A DNA stretch of 7,174 bases from Bacillota bacterium (GCA_009786275.1 WQTL01000401.1:1-7174), one strand, 5' to 3'; shown: positions 1-4,752, counted from the stretch's first letter. Numbers and translations: made by a program. Notes: generated by a model from the letters alone, not told the origin.

Positions 1-209
1 CCGCCGGGGCCGTACATCACGGCTGTGCGGCGGGTTTTTCCGGCGCGGGCGTGGCAGGCGGTGTCGTCCTCCCCGCGGTAGGCCTCGGTCTCGGTGATAC
101 GCCGCCGCAGGACGGCGCCGTCGGGCAGGCGGCGGCAAAGCAGCTTGCCCAGCAGCGCGGGCGCGGCGTCGAGGACGTCCCGGGCATAGAAGGCGGGGTC
201 GATACACAT
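1..209 (-). CDS. DNA-3-methyladenine glycosylase (AAG/MPG family), 5' part, runs off the left edge
   Basis: Sixty-nine complete codons are visible, beginning [14 protein letters not shown]; the C-terminal part lies outside the window. Enzymes of this family start base excision repair by removing alkylated purines such as 3-methyladenine, and deaminated purines, from DNA in the cytoplasm. The visible part matches the family's N-terminal half: the [18 protein letters not shown] segment (residues 7-24), the strand [15 protein letters not shown], and the downstream H and MYGPG. By comparison with human AAG, Glu42 is the catalytic Glu, and Tyr44 and His53 are pocket residues. The nine-residue spacing between this Tyr and His is conserved. 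The start is the ATG at 207-209, preceded by AGGAG at 215-219. I see no strong promoter for this strand; the gene is divergent from the leader and GNAT gene to its right, and its 5' region abuts that promoter. The identification is strong despite truncation by the window edge. Confidence 0.9.
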   Translation of the reverse strand, partial: MCIDPAFYARDVLDAAPALLGKLLCRRLPDGAVLRRRITETEAYRGEDDTACHARAGKTRRTAVMYGPG

Positions 210-227
210 AAAATTCTCCTGAAACGC

Positions 228-256
228 TTGCAATTTTTGCAATGCCGTGCTATACT
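228..256 (+). promoter_or_regulatory. Sigma-A promoter with extended -10, upstream of the leader peptide and tandem GNAT gene
   Basis: TTGCAA at 228-233 and TATACT at 251-256 are separated by exactly 17 bp. A TG dinucleotide one base before the -10 makes it an extended -10 promoter. Transcription should start near 263. A second TTGCAA (237-242) lies nine bases after the first; TTGCAA is its own reverse complement, so the pair could also serve as an operator overlapping the -35 region. The prediction is by consensus only. Confidence 0.75.
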
Positions 257-296
257 GTCATCAGTCCCGGTGAAACCCTGAAAGGAGGCGGTCAAC

Positions 297-353
297 ATGA
301 AGCTTGTTCACATGATGAAATCAGAAATCGTGTTGTCCGCGCCGTGGGGGTGA
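297..353 (+). CDS. Predicted 18-residue leader peptide (uORF) before the tandem GNAT gene
   Basis: An ATG at 297 follows an unusually strong ribosome-binding site (AAAGGAGG, 281-288) at 8-nt spacing. It opens an 18-codon frame reading MKLVHMMKSEIVLSAPWG and ending in TGA at 351-353. It sits about 34 nt after the predicted transcription start and 69 nt before the GNAT start, followed by a GC-rich hairpin. Codons 6-10 overlap a segment (313-325) that can pair with that hairpin. This is the layout of ribosome-mediated attenuation, in which ribosome position on a short frame decides which RNA structure forms. The peptide is not rich in one amino acid apart from three Met, so classical amino-acid attenuation is not indicated. 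I recognise no known stalling motif. A chance short ORF is possible, but the ribosome-binding site and the pairing argue against it. Confidence 0.6.
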   Translation: MKLVHMMKSEIVLSAPWG

Positions 354-397
354 ACCTCTTTCGGAACTCGGGCGCCTCTGATTTTGTCAGGGGCGCT
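313..397 (+). promoter_or_regulatory. Attenuator: mutually exclusive antiterminator and terminator-like hairpin before the tandem GNAT gene
   Basis: Positions 371-381 pair with 387-397 (11 bp, two G-U, loop TTTTG), giving a GC-rich hairpin followed by the U/A-rich tail TAATTTATTA. UGAUGAAAUCAGA (313-325) can instead pair with UCUGAUUUUGUCA (377-389) over 13 bp with two G-U wobbles, consuming part of both hairpin arms. The two structures cannot coexist. Segment 313-325 lies inside leader-peptide codons 6-10, so a ribosome sitting there would block the long-range pairing and favour the hairpin. A further 5-bp pairing, 339-343 with 371-375, is possible. The weak point is the imperfect U tract. 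Confidence 0.6.
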
Positions 398-406
398 AAT
401 TTATTA
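371..406 (+). terminator. Terminator-like hairpin of the GNAT leader
   Basis: The arms 371-381 and 387-397 form 11 pairs with a 5-nt loop. The run after the stem is U/A-mixed (six T in ten at 397-406), weaker than a textbook intrinsic terminator. It lies between the leader peptide stop and the GNAT ribosome-binding site (AGAGGG, 411-416), so it would act as an attenuator rather than end an upstream gene. Confidence 0.5.
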
Positions 407-422
407 TGAAAGAGGGAAAATC

Positions 423-1505
423 ATGGAAAACATCACCTTCGCCCCCATCAAAAAGCGCAGCCGCGCCGCGCGCCTGGCCCTGCCGCTGTGGCTGGCTTTC
501 CGCGCGGAGATCAAGGGCAACGGCGACGAAAACCCCGTCGAGCCCCTGCCCGATTTCCGGCGGCGGGTGAACAACCAGGGCAGCCGGCCCGATATGCACT
601 TCGACCTGGTGCGCGCCGGCAAGAAAAAAACACCCATAGGCTTCGCGCACTACGCGATTGACCTGGGGACCGTTGGCGGCCTGATCGCGCCGGGCGGCGG
701 GGTGTTCCTGGCGTATTACATCGCGCCCGCGTACCGGAGGAAGGGCTATGGCAAGCGCGTGTTCCTGCACTGCGCCGAAACGCTTTCCCGGGACGGCGCG
801 GCGTATCTCTACTGCTGCCCCGACCCCGTGACGGGCGAGCCCTTCTGGCGCGCCATGGGTTTCGAGGACAGCGGCATCCTGGACCCGGACGACAAACTCA
901 ATATCTATATGCTGAAAAAGCCCAACCCGGCGGATATCACCTGCCGCGCCATGATTGCCGCAGACTTGCACGTCAACATGATGGACGGCTTCGAGCGTTA
1001 CCAGGAAATCACGCGTATCGTGCGCAAAAACGGCCGCGTGAAAAAACTCCGCAAACCCCGCGTGGAGGATATGACCGGCGGGGAGAAAGAGGGGTTCATC
1101 AAGCATCTGTTCATCCCCGCCGCGAACATCCGGCAGTTTTACCCCAACCATCCCCCGGTGTTCGCGGCATTCCGGGGCGATCAGGTGGTGGGCTTCGCCA
1201 AGTGGCGCTGGATCAAAGACCAAAAACTCAAAAGAAGCAAAGAAAAGGAGTTCGCCATATTGGACCTTCTGTTCATCAGCAGAGAGTGCCGCCGCATGGG
1301 CCTGGGCCGCCAGCTGTTCAACCTCTGCGCGCAGGCAGCCAAAGCCGAGGGCGCGCCTATGCTGTACATCAGTACAAATCCCGCGATGGAAACTCAGGCG
1401 TTCTACAAATCCATGGGCTGCGTGAAAACCAAGACCGACCTGGGCCGCGTGACGCGCGCATCCAAGCACGACATCCCGCTGGAATACCCGCTGATTTTGC
1501 CATAG
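423..1505 (+). CDS. Tandem-domain GNAT N-acetyltransferase (two GNAT domains)
   Basis: This 360-residue cytoplasmic protein contains two acetyl-CoA-binding GNAT folds. In the N-terminal domain the motif-A strand and helix are YYIAPAYRRKGYGKRVF (about 99-115), followed by a GNAT C-terminal strand region ending in FWRAMGF. In the second domain motif A is LLFISRECRRMGLGRQLF (about 282-299), followed by LYISTNP and the characteristic AFYKSMGC near the end. Both keep the R/Q-x-x-G-x-G pyrophosphate loop (RRKGYG, RRMGLG), so both may bind acetyl-CoA. GNATs transfer an acetyl group to an amine; here the acceptor is unknown. I chose the ATG at 423, which has AGAGGG six bases upstream; an in-frame TTG at 384 would start inside the hairpin. 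The gene is preceded by a leader peptide and attenuator, a control often seen on antibiotic-response genes, so a drug-modifying role is a reasonable but unproved guess. Its 3' end overlaps the convergent GNAT gene. Confidence 0.88.
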   Translation: MENITFAPIKKRSRAARLALPLWLAFRAEIKGNGDENPVEPLPDFRRRVNNQGSRPDMHFDLVRAGKKKTPIGFAHYAIDLGTVGGLIAPGGGVFLAYYIAPAYRRKGYGKRVFLHCAETLSRDGAAYLYCCPDPVTGEPFWRAMGFEDSGILDPDDKLNIYMLKKPNPADITCRAMIAADLHVNMMDGFERYQEITRIVRKNGRVKKLRKPRVEDMTGGEKEGFIKHLFIPAANIRQFYPNHPPVFAAFRGDQVVGFAKWRWIKDQKLKRSKEKEFAILDLLFISRECRRMGLGRQLFNLCAQAAKAEGAPMLYISTNPAMETQAFYKSMGCVKTKTDLGRVTRASKHDIPLEYPLILP

Positions 1506-2107
1506 ATCATCCGCCATGCCTCGATATTTTTCTCCGCAAAGTCCCACGGCTCAAACTTGCCCGAGGTCAGGTTCACGGCGCGCCAGTTCTCCGGCTTTTC
1601 GCCCATATACGGCCGGAACCCGAAGCCCATATACAGGTGCAGCGCCCGCCAGCTCCATGTCTGCGAGGTCAAATAAATGTAATTCTCAACCCCAAGTTCG
1701 TTGTAGATATCCAGCAGCTTCGACACGATGGCCTTGGCGATGCCCTTGCCCTGGTGGAGCGGGGACACGGAAATATGGTGCAGCCGCTGGCGCGTCACGC
1801 CGAAATGCGCGCCGTCCCACAGGCAGCCGGTTCCGGCCAATCGATTCCCCTCGTCCATGACAAAAAGCATTCGATCGGCCAGCGCCGGCCTGCCCGCAAA
1901 ATCCCGCTCGAACGTCGCCTCGGCCTCTTCAAGAGAATCGAACTGCCCGACCTCATAGTGCAGCGCAGCCCATTGTGCCCCAAAGCTGGGCCGATAGCGC
2001 ACAAACGAATAGCCCGGCGGCAGCGCGTGCCTGGGATATTCGGACGTACCAAATTTCTCCATAAGCACCCCGATGTGGGGGATGGAGCAATCAAGGCCCG
2101 TGTGCAT
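1403..2107 (-). CDS. Single-domain GNAT N-acetyltransferase, last gene of the oxidoreductase operon
   Basis: This 234-residue protein has one GNAT fold. After a mixed N-terminal region, motif A is HHISVSPLHQGKGIAKAIVSKLL (about 110-132) with the acetyl-CoA loop QGKGIA, followed by a beta strand YIYLTSQTWSWRAL and ALHLYMGFGFRPY typical of motif B. The acceptor substrate is unknown. The start ATG at 2105-2107 is one base after the upstream gene's stop, with GGAGGGG just before it, so translation is probably coupled; Met16 (2062) is a weaker alternative. The frame does not stop near the natural end of the fold (around WRMIYGK, residues 198-204). It continues about 31 residues through sequence antisense to the end of the convergent tandem GNAT gene and stops at 1403. 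That tail is low-likelihood protein sequence and was probably acquired when the two genes were brought together. Confidence 0.82.
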   Translation of the reverse strand: MHTGLDCSIPHIGVLMEKFGTSEYPRHALPPGYSFVRYRPSFGAQWAALHYEVGQFDSLEEAEATFERDFAGRPALADRMLFVMDEGNRLAGTGCLWDGAHFGVTRQRLHHISVSPLHQGKGIAKAIVSKLLDIYNELGVENYIYLTSQTWSWRALHLYMGFGFRPYMGEKPENWRAVNLTSGKFEPWDFAEKNIEAWRMIYGKISGYSSGMSCLDARVTRPRSVLVFTQPMDL

Positions 2108-2108
2108 C

Positions 2109-2747
2109 TCACCCCTCCGGGCGGGGGAATTGGATAATCTTTCCCGCCGCGCGCCTGCCGCCGAACCGCAGGATGCGCACCTCGAATTCCGGCGGGAACT
2201 CCTCCTGCGCCGGGAAGGGGAACAGCTGCTCGTAGCGGATGCCCAGCAGCGCCGCGATGTCGAACAGGCCGTCCTCGTCCTCGGCCTCCTCCCAGATGCC
2301 GGCAAGCGCGGCGCGGTCCTGCGCCGAAAGGCGCAGCAGGCTTTGCCAGAAATCAAGGTCTCCCTGGCCATCCCCGGGCTCATAGTCATACTCGTCCGCG
2401 AAGCCCCGCACAAGCAGGTCCTCCGTGCCGTCCGGGCCGCACAGCAGGCAGACGCAGAAATCGCTGTCCACCACCTCCGCCGCCAGCGCGGTACATCCCG
2501 TCATTTCGGCGATTGCGTGCGCGGCGGGCCGCAGGTTGTGGAGCCATGGCGACTGCGCGTAGTCGGCGTCCTCCCAAAGCGTGGCCCAGGGGCTCTGCGG
2601 CGGGGCGATCAGATAAAACGTGCGGTCGTTGCAGCCGGGCGGCATGGGCAGAAGCTCGGCCGCGACGGCCCTGCGGATGTCCGCCTCAAGGGCGTCCGGG
2701 CTTTTCTCGCCCCGCAAAATATGCGTGGCGCAGCAGGTCATGCCCAT
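2109..2747 (-). CDS. Unrecognised acidic cytoplasmic protein, middle gene of the oxidoreductase operon
   Basis: I do not recognise this 212-residue protein. It has no signal peptide or membrane segment, so it is probably cytoplasmic. It is rich in Asp and Glu, notably in the stretch 118-130 and around WEEAEDEDG (152-160), and has several Cys, including CC at 5-6 and FCVCLLC at 97-103. The last group lies in a predicted beta strand and is not spaced like a standard zinc site. Alternating hydrophobic stretches (FYLIAPP, ALAAEVV, FEVRILRF) suggest a mixed alpha/beta fold. The start ATG (2745-2747) overlaps the oxidoreductase gene by 10 bases and has AAAGG seven bases upstream. A second in-frame ATG at 2739-2741 gives a 4-base ATGA overlap but is further from that site. 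The frame ends one base before the downstream GNAT start. Such tight packing, and normal high-GC codon use, support a real gene acting with its neighbours. Confidence 0.75.
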   Translation of the reverse strand: MGMTCCATHILRGEKSPDALEADIRRAVAAELLPMPPGCNDRTFYLIAPPQSPWATLWEDADYAQSPWLHNLRPAAHAIAEMTGCTALAAEVVDSDFCVCLLCGPDGTEDLLVRGFADEYDYEPGDGQGDLDFWQSLLRLSAQDRAALAGIWEEAEDEDGLFDIAALLGIRYEQLFPFPAQEEFPPEFEVRILRFGGRRAAGKIIQFPRPEG

Positions 2748-3706
2748 GTGATCGCCTTTCCTTCCCTATCGGAGGCGTACGCCGCCTCGGTGATTTTCGT
2801 CATCAGGATCCCGTCCTCCAGCCCCAGGCCCTCGGGCTCGGCCGCGCCGTCCAGGCATGCCTGAATGAACTGCGACAGGGGATTGGGCTTTCCGGCGGGC
2901 AGAGACCTGGCGGGCACGGGCCGCAGGCCCATACCGGTGTTTTTCGCGACCTTGCCGTCGCGCACATACACCGCGCCCTTGGTGCCGTAGACCTCCAGCA
3001 GGTCGGGCACGCCCTGGGTGACGAAGGCGGTCTCCATCGTGCCCAGGATGCCGCCCTCGAACTCCGCCAGGGCGATGGTGTTCTCGTCGCTGCCCGTGCC
3101 GAACAGCTCGGCCATCAGGGCCGTAACCCGCTTGGGCGCCCCGAAGAGCCAGCCCAGCACGTACACCGGGTGGGCGCCCAGGTCCATCAGCGCGCCGCCG
3201 CCGGATTGCTCCAGGTCGAACCAGTATTTCGGCAGCCAGTTGACCCCGTTGTGGCTGCGGCGGAACCGCGCGCCCGTCACCTGGCCCAGCTTGCCCTCGT
3301 CGATCAATTTCTTGACGTAAAGCACGGTGCGGTCGCCCTTGCAGGGCAGCGAAATCGTGAAGGTCACGCCGTTTTCGCGCACGGCTTTGGCGATTGCCTC
3401 TGCCCCTGCCGTATCCGGGGCCAGCAGCTTTTCGGTGAAGATATGCTTGCCCGCCTGCGCCGCCTTGACGAGCAGCTCCGCGTGCCGGGTGGTGGGCGAA
3501 TCGCACACCACCGCCTGGATATCGCCCGCGAGGAATGCGTCATAGTCCGCGATGAACGGCGCGCCGAGCTCCTGCGCCCATTTCGCGCCGCGTTCGGGGT
3601 CCTCGTCCCACACGGCGGCGATGCGCACCCGCGGGTCGCTCTTGAGCTGCTTGGCGTAGCCGCCCGCGTGAACGTGCCATTTGCTGATAAGTCCGATGTT
3701 GAGCAT
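2738..3706 (-). CDS. Gfo/Idh/MocA-family NAD(P)-dependent oxidoreductase, first gene of a riboregulated operon
   Basis: This 322-residue cytoplasmic enzyme belongs to a family that mostly oxidises or reduces sugars, inositols and related polyols with a nicotinamide cofactor. The N-terminal Rossmann part begins MLNIGLISKWHVHAGGYAKQ. The second beta strand ends with acidic AVWDED (31-36), favouring NAD. TEKLLAP (91-97) holds the family's Glu-Lys pair (92-93) in place of the usual EKP. GGGALMDLGAHPVYVLGWLFG (169-189) carries the conserved Asp175 and His179 of the C-terminal substrate domain. Unusually, the classic GxGxxG loop is replaced by the IGLISKWHVHA segment; from memory this WHVHA form is a recurrent subfamily. 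The start ATG (3704-3706) has AAGGAGG at 3714-3720; a GTG at 3760 would begin inside the leader hairpin. The substrate is unknown. The gene leads an operon with the unknown protein and a GNAT, under the promoter and structured leader at 3721-3898. Confidence 0.9.
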   Translation of the reverse strand: MLNIGLISKWHVHAGGYAKQLKSDPRVRIAAVWDEDPERGAKWAQELGAPFIADYDAFLAGDIQAVVCDSPTTRHAELLVKAAQAGKHIFTEKLLAPDTAGAEAIAKAVRENGVTFTISLPCKGDRTVLYVKKLIDEGKLGQVTGARFRRSHNGVNWLPKYWFDLEQSGGGALMDLGAHPVYVLGWLFGAPKRVTALMAELFGTGSDENTIALAEFEGGILGTMETAFVTQGVPDLLEVYGTKGAVYVRDGKVAKNTGMGLRPVPARSLPAGKPNPLSQFIQACLDGAAEPEGLGLEDGILMTKITEAAYASDREGKAITWA

Positions 3707-3719
3707 GGTGGGTCCTCCT
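3658..3719. repeat. Direct repeat copy A (62 bp, over the start of the intact oxidoreductase gene)
   Basis: This stretch covers the ribosome-binding site and first 16 codons of the intact oxidoreductase. It matches 3918-3979 at about 55 of 62 positions in the same orientation. The two copies bracket the promoter and leader RNA, so recombination between them would delete or duplicate the regulatory region. Confidence 0.8.
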
Positions 3720-3720
3720 T

Positions 3721-3758
3721 GAAAATAAATCAGCACCACCGCCGTGAAGCGATGGTGC
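3721..3758 (-). terminator. Leader terminator hairpin before the oxidoreductase gene
   Basis: On the minus strand, 3758-3749 pairs with 3742-3733 over 10 bp with one G-U wobble (GCACCAUCGC with GCGGUGGUGC) around the loop UUCACG. The U-rich run UGAUUUAUUUUC follows directly (3732-3721), just before the ribosome-binding site. It therefore looks like an intrinsic terminator placed to stop transcription before the gene. A competing antiterminator is described under the riboswitch candidate. Confidence 0.65.
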
Positions 3759-3766
3759 ACTACTTT

Positions 3767-3851
3767 TTCACGGCATATTTGGTGATTCGCGTTGCCGGGA
3801 GCGAACTACGGTTTCTCGGCATTCTTATGGTTCGCATTGCCGGAAGCGAAC
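3767..3851 (-). promoter_or_regulatory. Candidate tandem-pseudoknot riboswitch (class not recognised) in the oxidoreductase leader
   Basis: Read 5' to 3' on the minus strand, two successive units (3851-3807 and 3806-3761) share one plan: GUUCGC, 3-nt loop, CGGCA, 2-nt loop, GCGAAY, A-rich loop of 8 or 9 nt, UGCCG, 10-nt spacer. Stem 1 pairs GUUCGC with GCGAAY (6 bp). The CGGCA in its loop can pair with the downstream UGCCG (5 bp), which makes an H-type pseudoknot in each unit. Differences between the units fall in loops and spacers. The single stem change (final C to U) still allows a G-U pair. The second UGCCG continues into UGCCGUGAA (3775-3767), which can instead pair with UUCACGGCG (3748-3740), a 9-bp antiterminator that disrupts the terminator. 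Ligand-stabilised pseudoknots would therefore favour termination. The function is inferred. Confidence 0.6.
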
Positions 3852-3869
3852 GACTTGGGGTGTACATAT

Positions 3870-3898
3870 AGTATATCGGCTTGGCAGGCGTTTGTCAA
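3870..3898 (-). promoter_or_regulatory. Consensus sigma-A promoter of the oxidoreductase-GNAT operon
   Basis: On the minus strand TTGACA (3898-3893) and TATACT (3875-3870) are separated by exactly 17 bp: a perfect -35 box and a one-off -10 box at ideal spacing. Transcription should begin near 3863, giving an untranslated leader of about 157 nt before the start codon at 3706. A promoter this strong at the head of a structured leader suggests that control is exercised mainly after initiation. Confidence 0.85.
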
Positions 3899-3915
3899 GT
3901 GTGTGCTGCAAGATT

Positions 3916-3979
3916 TCAGCCGCCCGCGTGGACGTGCCATTTCGAGATGAAGCCGATGTTGAGCATGGTGGGTCCTCCT
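3916..3979 (-). pseudogene. Truncated 5' remnant of a second, paralogous oxidoreductase gene
   Basis: An AGGAGG site and the ATG at 3964-3966 open a 16-codon frame reading MLNIGFISKWHVHAGG, then TGA at 3918-3916. It copies the first 16 codons and the ribosome-binding region of the intact oxidoreductase gene, 260 bp away in the same orientation. The two 62-bp stretches (3658-3719 and 3918-3979) agree at about 55 positions. Residue 6 is Phe instead of Leu, and Ser8 uses TCG in place of AGC. Such differences suggest a long-diverged paralog rather than a fresh duplication. The similarity stops abruptly after the Gly-Gly codons. It starts 16 bases after the stop of the upstream gene, so it may still be translated as a tiny peptide. 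Confidence 0.75.
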
Positions 3980-3982
3980 GTA

Positions 3983-4729
3983 TCACATTATCCAGTATAT
4001 CGTGATGTTTTCGCCAGGGACATATTCGTGTAGGGTAATCTCACGAGTATAAGTCTGGTCAAATGCCTTTTTGAGTTCTAGGAATTCATCTTTTGAAATA
4101 GGTTGCAAGACGCCACCGTTTCCGCGTTTAAATAGTTCAGAATAGACGCCTTCATCATTTTCGCCTTTTGCCTCAGTGAACTCATCTGTCTTGACAAAAA
4201 CATCATTCTGCAATTGATATTCGCAGTAAGAGCGTACTTGCATCTCTAAGTTCATGCCCCAAATTGTACCGATTTTCTTCCCATCCGTGCTGATGTACCT
4301 GGTGATTGAGTCAATGGCAAAATTGCCATAATGTATGAGGCGACCGTTCTTGAATCCATATATTCCATTGCGCTCGTTCACTACAGACAAATGCATTACT
4401 AGTTCGGGAGTGCCATCATGATTTAAATCAAGAAGCGCATATCTAGAAAAATACCCATTTTCTCCTTGATTTAAAATTTGCTCATAAGCCTCAACCCAAG
4501 CTGCTTTTGGGACTTTGGTGTTTGTCGTAATTGCCTCTTCTATCGTGGTAGGTTGCGTTGTGGTTGTCGTTTCTAATGTTTCTGTTTCAACAATTGTCGG
4601 TATGACTGGCTCAGTTTTGTTTTTGGACAGGAAGATGCCCAACAACGTTCCGCCAACGCCGATTAGCGCAACGATGATAGGAATCCCAATCAAGACGAGT
4701 GGGCTGTCTTTCAATTTTTTCTCTGCCAT
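3983..4729 (-). CDS. Membrane-anchored extracellular protein with Thr-rich linker and Ca-binding-type motif; AT-rich
   Basis: I can describe but not name this 248-residue protein. A short charged N-terminus (MAEKKLKD) precedes one hydrophobic segment (about 10-34), rich in Ile, Val and Gly, that should span the membrane or act as an uncleaved signal anchor. A Thr/Glu/Pro-rich linker (about 44-72) follows, then a globular domain of about 175 residues outside the cell. That domain contains YALLDLNHDGTPELVM; residues Asp101, Asn103, Asp105, Gly106 and Glu109 fit a D-x-N-x-D-G calcium-loop pattern common in clostridial surface proteins. There is no lipobox Cys. The start ATG (4727-4729) has GGAGGAGG at 4737-4744. 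Sampled stretches are near 40% GC against about 60% in neighbours, a sign of recent transfer. It lies 23 bp after the topoisomerase stop with no terminator between, so it may ride on that transcript. Confidence 0.8.
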   Translation of the reverse strand: MAEKKLKDSPLVLIGIPIIVALIGVGGTLLGIFLSKNKTEPVIPTIVETETLETTTTTQPTTIEEAITTNTKVPKAAWVEAYEQILNQGENGYFSRYALLDLNHDGTPELVMHLSVVNERNGIYGFKNGRLIHYGNFAIDSITRYISTDGKKIGTIWGMNLEMQVRSYCEYQLQNDVFVKTDEFTEAKGENDEGVYSELFKRGNGGVLQPISKDEFLELKKAFDQTYTREITLHEYVPGENITIYWIM

Positions 4730-4752
4730 TGCATTGCCTCCTCCAGATTCTT

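Noticed and set aside
17..298. 93-codon minus-strand frame at the left edge
   Set aside because: It is out of frame with the glycosylase, whose 69 visible codons match the family including catalytic residues.
297..353. Classical amino-acid biosynthesis attenuator
   Set aside because: The leader peptide has no run of one regulatory amino acid and the downstream gene is not biosynthetic.
384..422. TTG start extending the tandem GNAT by 13 residues
   Set aside because: It would start inside the hairpin without a ribosome-binding site; the ATG at 423 has one at proper spacing.
396..1547. Long open frame (383 codons) antisense to the tandem GNAT gene
   Set aside because: It is a high-GC shadow; the plus strand has two clear GNAT motifs and a ribosome-binding site, while the antisense product shows no family pattern.
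3707..3760. GTG start extending the oxidoreductase by 18 residues
   Set aside because: It lies in the terminator hairpin and would bury the strong AAGGAGG site inside the coding region.
3761..3851. CRISPR-like or simple tandem repeat reading of the 45/46-nt units
   Set aside because: There are only two units, they diverge mainly in positions that would be RNA loops, and there are no cas genes.
3785..3851. Gram-positive LexA (SOS) box based on GCGAAC and GTTCGC words
   Set aside because: The known box is CGAAC-N4-GTTCG; here the half-sites are in the opposite order and ten bases apart.
3761..3851. Assignment to preQ1-I or guanidine-II (mini-ykkC) riboswitch
   Set aside because: preQ1-I shares the pseudoknot topology but not its conserved sequence; mini-ykkC hairpins need ACGR-type loops, absent here.
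2513..3871. Long open frame (452 codons) on the plus strand across the oxidoreductase gene
   Set aside because: The minus strand carries a recognisable Gfo/Idh protein; the plus frame is Arg/Ala/Gly-rich noise and crosses the promoter and leader.
3983..4729. Lipoprotein assignment for the AT-rich surface protein
   Set aside because: There is no Cys at the end of the hydrophobic segment, so a lipobox is absent.
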